In this document: positions 1-14,721 of the stretch, one piece after another
Layout of the letters: each line of letters begins with the position of its first letter
Numbering within the stretch: position 1 is the first letter of the stretch
Origin: Kofleriaceae bacterium
GTDB taxonomy: Bacteria > Myxococcota_A > Polyangia > Haliangiales > Haliangiaceae
DNA: 37,607 nucleotides
Direction of reading: 5' to 3'
Assembly (NCBI GenBank): GCA_018057825.1
Contig: JAGPCY010000060.1
Span: 1 to 37,607, forward strand
Notes under the pieces: generated by a model
What the model was told of the DNA's origin: nothing
What the model saw: the letters and a program-made list of their open reading frames with translations, nothing else
Databases searched by the model: none
Made by a program: the position numbers and the translations under genes

Positions 1-95
1 CGCTGATCCTCCCGCCCCGCGGCCGCAACGACGACGTTCACCTCCCTAGAAACCCGGCGGATTCCGATCGCCTAGCCACCTAACTGATCGGCATT

Positions 96-153
96 GGTCT
101 CGGTCTCGGTCTCGGCCTCCGCCTCGGTCTCCGCCCCCGCCTCCGCCTCCGCC
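96..153. repeat. Degenerate GAGnCC/GGnCTC hexamer array 1
   Basis: About ten 6-bp units alternating GGTCTC, GGCCTC and CGCCTC on the + strand. The array ends exactly where the feoB stop codon begins (TGA, + strand tca at 154-156). Three further arrays of the same hexamer family lie at 9331-9442, 31481-31583 and 36766-36878, each touching or within about 10 bp of a stop codon. No gene is visible in bases 1-95 to its left. Confidence 0.85.
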
Positions 154-2255
<2,102 letters not shown>

Positions 2256-2259
<4 letters not shown>

Positions 2260-2480
2260 CGACGCACGCGGATCTGGGCAGCCTCGTCGCGGCGGATCGA
2301 CAGGCGACCGCCCCGGACCTCGATCTCCAGGGGATCACCCAGGGGCGCGACGTTGGTCACCCGGACGGTCGTGCCCGGGCACAGGCCGAGCTCGAGCAGG
2401 CGCCGGCGGAAGCCGCGCTCACCGTCGACCGCTTCGATCGCGACCGCGACGCGTTGACCGACCTCGAGCAGGGTGGGCAT
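2256..2480 (-). CDS. feoA: Ferrous iron transport protein A (FeoA)
   Basis: Small cytoplasmic SH3-like partner of FeoB. From the ATG at 2480 it is 74 residues, the usual FeoA size, beginning MPTLLEVGQRV and containing the family pattern LLELGLCPGTTVRV followed by GDPLEIEVRGG. A longer reading from an ATG at 2516 would add 12 residues, but that start lies inside an AT-rich palindrome that looks like an operator, so I reject it. The stop overlaps the feoB start by 4 bp (ATGA). No Shine-Dalgarno precedes ATG 2480; a -10-like TACACC sits 7 nt upstream, so the mRNA may be leaderless. Confidence 0.92.
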
Positions 2481-2487
2481 CGCTGGC

Positions 2488-2516
2488 GGTGTAGCAATAA
2501 TGAAATCGGTTTTCAA
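2488..2516 (-). promoter_or_regulatory. Fur-like operator and candidate feoA promoter
   Basis: The + strand at 2501-2515 reads TGAAATCGGTTTTCA, a 7-1-7 imperfect palindrome (TGAAA/TTTCA arms) inside a rare AT-rich island in very GC-rich DNA. It resembles the 7-1-7 Fur box (TGATAATnATTATCA) in layout and partly in sequence. On the minus strand TTGAAA (2511-2516) followed 17 nt later by TACACC (2488-2493) could be -35/-10 elements, so a repressor here would cover the -35. The Fur assignment is inference from position and symmetry. Confidence 0.55.
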
Positions 2517-2585
2517 CTTTGGCCGAGCCCGATCGGCGCGGCGGATCGGCGCGCCGTGGCCCCGATGCTACGCTTGGGCCCACCG

Positions 2586-3122
2586 ATGGACGCGGCCAGC
2601 GCCACGCTCCTCCTGTCGCAGAGCTACGAACCGATCAAGGTCATCCCGTGGCAACGGGCGATCACGCTCCTGTTCCTCGGCAAGGTCGAGGTGGTCGAGG
2701 AGTACAGCCACGAGGTCCGGTCGGTCACGGTCATCCTCAAGATCCCGGCCGTGGTCCGGCTCCTGCGCGCGTTCCGTCGGCACCACAAGCCGGTCAAGTT
2801 CTCGCGGGTCAACATCTACGCCCGGGACGCCTACACCTGCCAGTACTGCGGCACCCGGCTCGGGGTCGCCGAGCTGACCTACGATCACGTCGTGCCGCGG
2901 TCCCAGGGCGGCGCCACCGACTGGACCAACATCGTCACCTGCTGCCATCCGTGCAACCACACCAAGGGCGGACGGACTCCGCGCCAGGCCGGCATGACCC
3001 TGCGGGCGCCGCCGGTCCAGCCCAACTGGGTGCCGGCGATCGCGATCCGGGTCAGCCTGCGCTCGGTGCCCGAGGCGTGGCGCGACTACCTGTACTGGAC
3101 CGGCGAGCTCGACCGCGGGTGA
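2586..3122 (+). CDS. HNH endonuclease family protein
   Basis: Predicted 178-residue HNH nuclease. The N-terminal region (about residues 8-40) reads LLSQSYEPIKVIPWQRA, typical of a widespread group of stand-alone HNH proteins. The nuclease core has paired zinc-type cysteines (CQYCG, about 81-85), a DHVVPRSQGG His/Asp segment (about 97-106), then NIVTCCHPCNHTKGG with the second Cys pair and catalytic-motif Asn/His. I chose ATG 2586 because family homology begins a few residues later; the ORF is open further upstream to 2454 but that part overlaps feoA and its operator. A TACGCT hexamer lies 11 nt upstream; no clear Shine-Dalgarno. Divergent from feoAB. Substrate unknown; these proteins are found in many genomes outside restriction or phage loci. 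Confidence 0.88.
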   Translation: MDAASATLLLSQSYEPIKVIPWQRAITLLFLGKVEVVEEYSHEVRSVTVILKIPAVVRLLRAFRRHHKPVKFSRVNIYARDAYTCQYCGTRLGVAELTYDHVVPRSQGGATDWTNIVTCCHPCNHTKGGRTPRQAGMTLRAPPVQPNWVPAIAIRVSLRSVPEAWRDYLYWTGELDRG

Positions 3123-3135
3123 GCGGGCGCCGCGG

Positions 3136-4152
3136 TCAGCGCGCGGCCAGGTTGATCAGCTCGCGGTGGCAGCGGACGACCTCGGCGGCGACGGCCGGCG
3201 ACGCGGTCGCCAGGGCGCGCGCGAGATCGCTGGCCACCGGCAGCGGCTCGCCGCGCACGATCGCCACCAGGTACGTCGACAGCACCGGGTCGGAGTGCTT
3301 GTGGACCAGCCGACGGGCGTTGCCGACCCACGACCGCGCCAGGTCGGGGCCACGCCGGTGGAGCTGGTGGTACGACCGGCCGCCGTCGAGCAGGTAAACC
3401 CGCGCCCCGGCCTGGCACAGCCGGTAGTGGAAGTCGGTGTCCTCGAGACCCCAGCTCACGAAGCCGTCATCGAGGTAGCCGACCGCGGCGGCCAGCTCGG
3501 CCGGCACCGACGTGTTGCCGCCGATCGCCGCCGCCCACGGGAAGGCGAAGCCCTCGAGGTCGGCGCCGTAGCGCGCGCGCAGCGGCCCGCCGTGGCGGAC
3601 CCACCACGGCTCGTCGACCGCCAGGCGGGCCAGCGCGCCGTCGAGATCCGCGGCCAGGGCCTCGGGGCTGACCAGCTCGACGGCGGGCGCGCCGACCGCG
3701 GCCGCCACCGCCGGGTCGCGCGCCACCACCGCGGCCAGCGCCGCCGCGGGCAGGTCATCGGCGACCGACCAGGCCGCGAGCAGGCCGCGCTGCTGTCCGG
3801 CCACCACCCGGGGCCCCACGGTCGCGGCCGCGGCGTGGGCGGCGACGTGATCGGCGACGAAGTTGGCGTCGGGCACGCGATCGTCGTCGCTCTGGATCAA
3901 GATCGGCGCCCGCGCGGCCCGCATCGCCACGGTGCGCGCGGCGGCGATGCCCCGCCCGGCCTGGCGCACGACCGTGAGGTCGAGGCGGTCGCGGAAGCCG
4001 TCGAGCATCGCGGCGGTGTCGTCGGTCGAGCCGTCGTCGACGATCACCACCTCGAAGTCGGTGCGGCGTTGGCGGGTCAGGGCGGCGAGGGTGCGCGCCA
4101 GCGCGCGCGATCGATCGCGGGTCGGGATCACCAGGCTAGCGCACGGCACCAT
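3136..4152 (-). CDS. Family 2 glycosyltransferase
   Basis: Predicted 338-residue nucleotide-sugar-dependent glycosyltransferase of GT-A fold. The N-terminus shows SLVIPTRDRS, then VVIVDDGSTDDT (about 35-46) and a metal/sugar-nucleotide Asp cluster QSDDDRVPD (about 85-93). A later GLEDTDFHYRL block (about 265-275) resembles the galactosyltransferase C-terminal WGxEDxD motif, which binds acceptor and contains the catalytic acid. No membrane helix is evident. Start: ATG 4152 begins just before the first beta strand; the open frame continues to 4209. A TATGCT hexamer 7 nt upstream of ATG 4152 supports it. The downstream end is 13 bp from the convergent HNH gene. Acceptor unknown. Confidence 0.88.
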   Translation of the reverse strand: MVPCASLVIPTRDRSRALARTLAALTRQRRTDFEVVIVDDGSTDDTAAMLDGFRDRLDLTVVRQAGRGIAAARTVAMRAARAPILIQSDDDRVPDANFVADHVAAHAAAATVGPRVVAGQQRGLLAAWSVADDLPAAALAAVVARDPAVAAAVGAPAVELVSPEALAADLDGALARLAVDEPWWVRHGGPLRARYGADLEGFAFPWAAAIGGNTSVPAELAAAVGYLDDGFVSWGLEDTDFHYRLCQAGARVYLLDGGRSYHQLHRRGPDLARSWVGNARRLVHKHSDPVLSTYLVAIVRGEPLPVASDLARALATASPAVAAEVVRCHRELINLAAR

Positions 4153-4159
4153 CGCCCCG

Positions 4160-4165
4160 AGCATA
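4160..4165 (-). promoter_or_regulatory. Candidate -10 hexamer of the glycosyltransferase gene
   Basis: Minus-strand TATGCT lies exactly 7 nt before ATG 4152. No Shine-Dalgarno is visible, so this would give a leaderless or nearly leaderless mRNA. No convincing -35 box is seen. Confidence 0.35.
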
Positions 4166-4300
4166 TGCCGCCTCAGGCGGTGGCCGGGGCCCGGCGCGCG
4201 TCGCGGCACGCCGCTGCACCCTCAGTCTGACGCAACCCTGACCGCCGGCGGGAATCCTCGCGAGCGGTGGCGCGTTGTCCGCGACCACCGGGAGGAAGCG

Positions 4301-5215
4301 ATGCGCTCGTCTGTCATCCGCGGACTGATCTGGATCACGCTCGGCTTCGTGACGCTGTGGGGCCTACGCCTCGGCGTCGGCTACCTCGAACAACCCAACG
4401 GCCGGGCCACCACCGTCCCGTCGCGGGCCGACGACGACGGCTTCGAGCTGACCAAGCGCAACTACGCCTCGACCAAGGTGGTGCGCCAGGGCGGCGGCAC
4501 CGGGGCCGGCGCGGCCATGGATCAGAAGTACGAGCGGGTCGCCGATCTGCGGGCCCGCACCCGGGGCTTCGACGCCGACGAGGCGAGCCTGCGCCGCACC
4601 GCCGCCGAGCACGGCGGGGTGGTGCAGCTCGAGCACAAGCGCGGCCTGGCCGGCGCGCGGGTCCTGCAGCTCGCGGTCGGGGTCCCGCCGGAGCAGTTCG
4701 ACGGCTTCGTGACCGCGGCCCGCGCGATCGGCGTCGCGACCCACCTGACGATCGACAAGCAGGACCGCACCAACGCCTGGCGCGAGCTCGAGGCCAAGCG
4801 CGCGACGCTCGAGACCACGCGGGCATCCCTGGCCGAGCTCAAGCGTGTCCCCGGCACGATCGCCGAGCGCACGGCCCTCGAGGATCGCCTGCTCGACCTC
4901 GAGGATCAGCTCCGCTCCCTGGGGGTGTCGCTGGGCGACTTCGACCAGGTCAACGAGCTGTGCACGGTGAAGCTGACGCTCCTCGAGGAGACCACGACCC
5001 GGATCACGGTCGGCCCGACGATCCCGCTATGGCGCCGGGCGCGGGTCGCGTTCGAGTGGACAGTGCCGATCTACCTGCGGCTGTGCGGCGCGCTCTTGTC
5101 CGGCGTGCTGTTCGCGCTGATCGCCGCGGTGGTGGCCGAGCGGGTGCGACCGTGGGGCAAGCTGGCCGCCCGCGTCGAGACTGGCCGCGAGGGCCCCGCC
5201 GAACCCGCCCGCTGA
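4301..5215 (+). CDS. DUF4349-type membrane protein
   Basis: 304-residue protein of unknown function. ATG 4301 is preceded by a good GGAGG Shine-Dalgarno. One N-terminal membrane segment (about residues 8-30, RGLIWITLGFVTLWGLRLGV) and one near the C-terminus (about 258-282, LRLCGALLSGVLFALIAAVV) bracket an extracytoplasmic domain of about 220 residues. That domain shows the DUF4349 pattern: a Gly-Gly strand (EHGGVVQLE), LQLAVGVPPEQFDGFV, then a Lys/Glu/Leu-rich coiled coil with AERTALEDRLLDLEDQL, returning to a beta strand. The family is found in many bacterial envelopes without known function. Its end is 25 bp from the convergent outer-membrane protein gene. Confidence 0.82.
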   Translation: MRSSVIRGLIWITLGFVTLWGLRLGVGYLEQPNGRATTVPSRADDDGFELTKRNYASTKVVRQGGGTGAGAAMDQKYERVADLRARTRGFDADEASLRRTAAEHGGVVQLEHKRGLAGARVLQLAVGVPPEQFDGFVTAARAIGVATHLTIDKQDRTNAWRELEAKRATLETTRASLAELKRVPGTIAERTALEDRLLDLEDQLRSLGVSLGDFDQVNELCTVKLTLLEETTTRITVGPTIPLWRRARVAFEWTVPIYLRLCGALLSGVLFALIAAVVAERVRPWGKLAARVETGREGPAEPAR

Positions 5216-5240
5216 ACCCGCCGCCACCGCCTCCGAGAAC

Positions 5241-5879
5241 TCAGAACCAGTTGAAGCCGACGCCGATCGAGCCCGAGGTCAGGTCCTGGCCCTCCTCGTA
5301 GGAGCCCTGGATCATCCGGGCCTGGGCGTCGATCGAGAAGGTGCGGGCGCTCAGGATCTCGTAGCCGACTGCGCCCATGACCGCGCCGCCCTTGGCGAGG
5401 GACTCGCTCTGGGTGGTCTGGCCGCCGTCGTCGTAGCTGTAGCCGAGCTGGGCGCCGCCGATGCCGCCCTTGATCCAGAGCTGCGGCGTCACCCAGTACT
5501 GGACCGCGACCATCGCGGTGCCCTGGACCAGGCTCTTGGCGGAGAACTGGTTCTCCTCGACGGTCTGGGCGTTGGCCTGGGCCTCGAACATGATGGCCAG
5601 GCGCGGGTTCAACATGCCGCCGATGTGGGCGTCGAACTCGATCGCGATCGGCTCGTAGTCACAGCCCGAGCAGTTGACGTCGGCGTCGCCGATCTTCATG
5701 CCGCCCATGCCGAACGAGAAGCCGAGCATCATGCGGCCGCCGCGGTCGTGGAACCCACCGGCGACCGGCGGGTTGGGATTGACCGGGGCGTAGCCCACCT
5801 GGGGGGCAGCCATCGGCTGAGCGACGGCGGCGGCGGGAGCGAGGAGGGCGGCGGCAAGGATCAGGGGGCGTGGGTTCAT
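5241..5879 (-). CDS. Putative outer-membrane beta-barrel protein
   Basis: 212-residue secreted protein. A clear signal peptide ends near AAAVAQ (about residues 15-20). The mature part alternates hydrophobic and polar residues in Gly/aromatic-rich strands and ends in Phe (GVGFNWF), as expected for insertion by the BAM machinery. It has a CSGC pair near residue 72. ATG 5879 is chosen because it starts the signal peptide and has GAGG 6 nt upstream; the open frame reaches 6017. No specific family recognised; it resembles small outer-membrane-protein-like or lipid A deacylase-like barrels only in general pattern. Confidence 0.7.
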   Translation of the reverse strand: MNPRPLILAAALLAPAAAVAQPMAAPQVGYAPVNPNPPVAGGFHDRGGRMMLGFSFGMGGMKIGDADVNCSGCDYEPIAIEFDAHIGGMLNPRLAIMFEAQANAQTVEENQFSAKSLVQGTAMVAVQYWVTPQLWIKGGIGGAQLGYSYDDGGQTTQSESLAKGGAVMGAVGYEILSARTFSIDAQARMIQGSYEEGQDLTSGSIGVGFNWF

Positions 5880-5898
5880 GGTTTGCCTCGGCGGTTCG

Positions 5899-5927
5899 AT
5901 CGTAAGTCGATGCCCGGGGTACTGCAA
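5899..5927 (-). promoter_or_regulatory. Candidate promoter of the outer-membrane protein gene
   Basis: On the minus strand TTGCAG (5922-5927) and TACGAT (5899-5904) are separated by 17 bp and end 19 bp before the ATG at 5879. The match to -35 is modest and to -10 is 4 of 6. Confidence 0.4.
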
Positions 5928-6094
5928 GGCGCGGCCCAGGGTGGTCTCGTCGACGAGCAGGCCGGCGCCGTGAATGATCCCGGCCGGTTGGCCCACCGAC
6001 CCGGTTGGTTCGGCCACCGACTGTGAACGCCGGTTGGTGGGCCGTGCGTCGCGGCCGCTACGGGTTCGGGTTCACTGGGGAGGTTTGTCGCCAA

Positions 6095-6180
6095 GTCGCC
6101 AAACCTCCCCTCGTCGGGGTCATGCCCCCGACGAGCCTCCCCTCCAAGACGCGCGCCTCTGGCGCGTTGGCGGTAGAGCG
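6095..6180. repeat. 86-bp direct repeat, copy 1, with hairpin
   Basis: Identical over 86 bp to 6211-6296. It contains a perfect 10-bp stem (CTCGTCGGGG, 6-nt loop, CCCCGACGAG at 6110-6135) and a second inverted repeat CGCGCC-TCT-GGCGCG near the right end. Shorter pieces of the left edge (GGGGAGGTTTGTCGCCAA at 6077-6094) recur beside both copies. No coding gene is visible in 5928-6304 apart from these repeats. The pair lies just 3' of the large leftward gene ending at 6305, so it could also act in transcription termination. Confidence 0.9.
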
Positions 6181-6210
6181 AGGTTTGTCGCCAATTCTCC
6201 GGGGAGGTTC

Positions 6211-6296
6211 GTCGCCAAACCTCCCCTCGTCGGGGTCATGCCCCCGACGAGCCTCCCCTCCAAGACGCGCGCCTCTGGCGCGTTGGCGGTAGAGCG
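6211..6296. repeat. 86-bp direct repeat, copy 2, with hairpin
   Basis: Second identical copy, offset 116 bp from the first, with its 10-bp-stem hairpin at 6226-6251. It lies 9 bp beyond the stop codon of the gene ending at 6305. The perfect identity suggests recent duplication or a mobilised non-autonomous repeat (REP or MITE-like); no transposase is nearby. Confidence 0.9.
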
Positions 6297-6304
6297 CGAA
6301 GGAT

Positions 6305-9265
6305 CTAGGTGTCGGCCCGGGCGACCACGCGCACGGTCACGCCGCGCGCGAGCGCGAGCTCGACCGCGACCCCGACCTTCACGCGCAGGAGCGGCCAGGC
6401 CAGGCTCGATCGCGCGCCGCGGACGTCGTAGCCATCGATCGCGACGATCACGTCGCCCGCGACGATCCCGGCCGCGGCCGCCGGACCGCCGGGCTCGACG
6501 CGGCTGACCTTGAGCTGGTACTGGCGAGGGTCGCTCCCCGGTTCGCGCTCGACGAACGACATCCCGACATCGCTCCGCGGGTCGCCGGGCTCCACGCGCC
6601 GCGGCACGACCGGGATGTCGCCGACGTCGACCTCGCCGGCCCCCGCCACGTCGACCACCCAGCGGGTCGCGCTGTAGGTCGCCCGCGGATCCTCGGGGAT
6701 GCCCAGGAGGTAGGACAGCCCGCGACCGGCTCCCGCGACGCGGAAGCTCCCGGTCTCGTCGCTGACGTCGGCGCGCTCGCCGTCGCGGTCGCCGAAGCTC
6801 ATGCGACCGCCGCCCTGGACAGGCGTGATCCGCGCGCGCAGCCCTTGCACCGGCGCGCCGGTGTCGACGTGGACGAAGCGGCCGCGCACCGCCAGGTTCG
6901 CGGCCAGGGTCAGGCGCAGCTCGGTCTTGTCCTCGCCGGCCGCCAGGGTGACCGTGGTCTGGACCTGAGCGCCCTCGGCCGCCGCGCTGACGATGAAGGT
7001 GCCGGCCGGCAGATCGCGGAGCGCGAACCGGCCGCTGGTCCGGTAGAAGGACTCCTCGCGGCGGAACCCGGTGCGCTCGTCGCGCAGCGCGATCGTGAAC
7101 TCGTCGAACGGCGCGCCGTCGTCGCGCACGACCGTGCCGCCCAGGGAGCCGGTGGCGGCGATCGTGAGGGCCAGCGCGGTGGTGCCGAGCGCGACCTTCT
7201 CGGCCACGGCCTCGCCGCCGCCGCGCCGGAACGCCCGCACGGTGTAGGTCCCGGCGCCGAGCCGGTCGAGCCGGAACCCGCCGTCGACGCCCGTGACCAC
7301 CGGTCGGGCGTCGTTGCCCCACGCCCAGCGGCTCCAGCGCAGCGCGCCGCCAGCCGCCGCGCCGGCGGCGTCGGACTCGCGGGTAGCCGAGATCCAGGCG
7401 TCGGCGACCGGCGTGCCGGCGGCGTCCTTGACCACGCCGGCGATCGTGCCGCGCTCGGTCTCGACCACCAGGCGGACGTTGGCGCGCTGTCCGGCCACCA
7501 CCTTGACCACCACGCCCTGCTTGTCGTCGTCGGTCGTCCCGGGCGCCCGCAGCTCGTCGGCCCAGCCGCGGCTGGCGGTGACCCGACGCTCGCCGGGCTC
7601 GACGCCGCGCAGGACGAAGCCGCCGTCGTCGCCGGTGCGGGTGTCCGCGCGGCTCCACCGTCCGGAGCCGGAGGTCTCGACCCGGGCGCCGCGCACCGGC
7701 GCGCCCTCGGCATCGACCACGACCCCTGCGACCTCGCCGCCCGCCGGCAGCGTCACGTCATAGACGGTGTCGCCCGGGCCGACCTCGACCACCGGCGCCG
7801 GCGACAGCGCGCGCTGGTCGTCGGCATCGACGGACAGCTCGTAGCTGCCGGGGAGCAGCTCATCGATCACGTAGCTGCCGTCGGGCCGGCTCTGCGCCAT
7901 CGCCCAGATCGACCGGGCCCGCGACGCGCCGCCGGTCGTGCGCGCGAAGAGCTGGACGCCGCCGAGCGGTTCGCCGCCGGAGGCGCGCACGGTGCCGCGT
8001 AGGCGTACGCCTGGCTGGACGATCCAGGTCAACCCGGTGACGTCGGCGGCGGCGACCTCGACCGGGTCGTAGCGGTCAGCTTCGACGTGACCGGCGCACG
8101 ACACCTGAACCTGGTAGCGACCAGGCCGGACCGCGGACACGCTGACGGCGCCGTCGGCGGCGGCGGTGCCGAAGACGCTCCGCTCGGTGCCTGGCACCCG
8201 GAGGCTGAGGTAGCCGCTGGCGCACGGCGGACCATCGGCGGCGCCGATCACGACCCGGCCACTGACCCGCGCCACCGGCGCGACCTCAATGACCAGGCCG
8301 TCGACCGACTGGCCGAGCCCGAGCAGCACGCTGTCGGCGGCCTCGCCGTACCAGCCATCGCCCTGGGCGACCGGCTTCCACCGCCCGGGCGCCAGGCGGT
8401 CGAGGCGGAACCGCCCGGCCTCGTCGGTCCGGGTCCGGCCGCCGCCCGCGCCATCGGTCCAGTCGCCGCCGGCCTCGACCACGGCGCCCGCCACCGGTCG
8501 ACGATCGCCGGCGGTGACGACCACGCCGGTGAGGCTCGACTCCGGCGTCAGGTAGATCGCGACCTGGCGCGACGGCGCCGCGGCGTCGACCGCGCCCGGC
8601 GCGTAGCCGTCGGCGCTAGCCCGGAGCGAGACCTCGCCCGGCTGGGTCCACAGCGTGAAGCTGCCGGTGGCGTCGGTCACCGCGCCGACGTGATCGCCGC
8701 CGAGCCAGCGGCCGAGCGAGACCGAGACGACCGCCCCCGCGATCGGGCCGCCGCTCACGTCCTCGACCACCCCCGTCACCTCGACGCCGCCCGGGGTCAA
8801 CACCAGATCGACGCCGGTCCGGGTCTGGCCGGCCGTCAACCGCAGGTCGTCGTCGTCGTCGGTCGGATGGCGCCAGCGCGCCGGCCGGAACCGCGGCGCC
8901 GACGCGGACACCGCGTGAGGCGCGGCGAGGAGCTGCTCGAGGCGATAGGCGCCGGCGCCGTCGGTCGCGATGCAGGTCGGCGTCCGGGTGTCGTGGTCGA
9001 CGACGTCCTCGCCATACGGCGCGGCGCACACGCGCGCGCCGGCGATCGGCGCGCCCGCGGGATCGCGCACGGTGCCGGCGATCGCGGCGCGGGCCTGGCC
9101 GTGAGGCGCGCGGGCCGCGGCCACCTGCAGCGACGGCGACGACGGGGCGGTCGACGAGCCGGCCACCGGTCGCGGTGGCGCCGAAGCGCCGCGGCCCCGC
9201 CACCACCAGAGCGCCACGACCGCGGCGACGATCAACCCGAGGACGACGATGGTCCGCTTGGCCAT
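6305..9265 (-). CDS. Carboxypeptidase-regulatory-like repeat protein with C-terminal PDZ domain
   Basis: 986-residue envelope protein. An N-terminal membrane anchor (about residues 4-21, TIVVLGLIVAAVVALWWW) is followed by a low-complexity linker. About nine beta-sandwich repeats of the carboxypeptidase-D regulatory type follow, each opening like GTVRDPAGAPIAGARV, GVVEDVSGGPIAGA or GVVVDAEGAPVRGARV, spaced about 80-100 residues. The last about 90 residues form a PDZ domain (KVSRVEPGGPAAAAGIVAGD followed by VIVAIDGYDVRG). It is probably exported and surface- or periplasm-facing; PDZ suggests peptide binding or partner recruitment. I prefer ATG 9265 with GAGG 5 nt upstream; a GTG at 9271 is also open. 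No peptidase domain is present despite the family name. Confidence 0.85.
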   Translation of the reverse strand: MAKRTIVVLGLIVAAVVALWWWRGRGASAPPRPVAGSSTAPSSPSLQVAAARAPHGQARAAIAGTVRDPAGAPIAGARVCAAPYGEDVVDHDTRTPTCIATDGAGAYRLEQLLAAPHAVSASAPRFRPARWRHPTDDDDDLRLTAGQTRTGVDLVLTPGGVEVTGVVEDVSGGPIAGAVVSVSLGRWLGGDHVGAVTDATGSFTLWTQPGEVSLRASADGYAPGAVDAAAPSRQVAIYLTPESSLTGVVVTAGDRRPVAGAVVEAGGDWTDGAGGGRTRTDEAGRFRLDRLAPGRWKPVAQGDGWYGEAADSVLLGLGQSVDGLVIEVAPVARVSGRVVIGAADGPPCASGYLSLRVPGTERSVFGTAAADGAVSVSAVRPGRYQVQVSCAGHVEADRYDPVEVAAADVTGLTWIVQPGVRLRGTVRASGGEPLGGVQLFARTTGGASRARSIWAMAQSRPDGSYVIDELLPGSYELSVDADDQRALSPAPVVEVGPGDTVYDVTLPAGGEVAGVVVDAEGAPVRGARVETSGSGRWSRADTRTGDDGGFVLRGVEPGERRVTASRGWADELRAPGTTDDDKQGVVVKVVAGQRANVRLVVETERGTIAGVVKDAAGTPVADAWISATRESDAAGAAAGGALRWSRWAWGNDARPVVTGVDGGFRLDRLGAGTYTVRAFRRGGGEAVAEKVALGTTALALTIAATGSLGGTVVRDDGAPFDEFTIALRDERTGFRREESFYRTSGRFALRDLPAGTFIVSAAAEGAQVQTTVTLAAGEDKTELRLTLAANLAVRGRFVHVDTGAPVQGLRARITPVQGGGRMSFGDRDGERADVSDETGSFRVAGAGRGLSYLLGIPEDPRATYSATRWVVDVAGAGEVDVGDIPVVPRRVEPGDPRSDVGMSFVEREPGSDPRQYQLKVSRVEPGGPAAAAGIVAGDVIVAIDGYDVRGARSSLAWPLLRVKVGVAVELALARGVTVRVVARADT

Positions 9266-9273
9266 GAACACCT

Positions 9274-9304
9274 CGCGGCATGTGCCGCGTGGGGGAGGAT
9301 AGCA
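9274..9304 (-). promoter_or_regulatory. Palindrome and extended -10 before the PDZ/repeat protein gene
   Basis: Positions 9274-9289 form a perfect inverted repeat CGCGGCA-TG-TGCCGCG directly upstream of the Shine-Dalgarno. On the minus strand TGCTATCCT (9296-9304) looks like an extended -10 box. The dyad would sit between transcription start and ribosome site, where a repressor or RNA hairpin could act. Confidence 0.4.
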
Positions 9305-9330
9305 CCGGCCGCGTGAGCGGTCGGAACGGA

Positions 9331-9442
9331 GCCGAAGCCGAGGCCGAGACCGAGACCGAAGCCGAGACCGAGACCGAGACCGAGGCCGAGACCGAGACCG
9401 AGGCCGAGACCGAGGCCGAGGCGGAGGCCGAGACCGAGACCG
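9331..9442. repeat. Degenerate GAGnCC hexamer array 2
   Basis: About 18 consecutive 6-bp units of GAGACC, GAGGCC, GAAGCC and GAGGCG on the + strand. The array ends 8 bp before the stop of the leftward lipoprotein gene at 9451 and lies between it and the promoter region of the next leftward gene. Confidence 0.9.
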
Positions 9443-9450
9443 CTAGGCGC

Positions 9451-14639
<5,189 letters not shown>

Positions 14640-14644
14640 AGTCG

Positions 14645-14655
14645 CCGATACTATC
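14645..14655 (-). promoter_or_regulatory. Candidate -10 region of the VWA gene
   Basis: Minus-strand CGATAGTATCG is palindromic and contains TAGTAT 8 nt before the ATG at 14639. No Shine-Dalgarno is visible, so the mRNA may be leaderless. Confidence 0.35.
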
Positions 14656-14721
14656 GCGAAGCGGGGGCGAGCCGACGGTCGTCGCGATCACACGTACCCC
14701 ACCGACTACCCGCTCGGCGGG

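Noticed and set aside
96-153. Hexamer arrays as coding low-complexity tails of neighbouring proteins
   Set aside because: In each case the adjacent gene has an in-frame stop before the array and a normal family C-terminus, for example FeoB and the EEP domain.
2454-2585. Longer N-terminus for the HNH protein
   Set aside because: It would overlap the start of feoA and its operator, and family similarity begins only after Met at 2586.
6095-6296. The 86-bp repeats as a CRISPR array
   Set aside because: Only two copies, far too long for a CRISPR repeat, with a 30-bp interval that itself contains repeat fragments; no cas genes.
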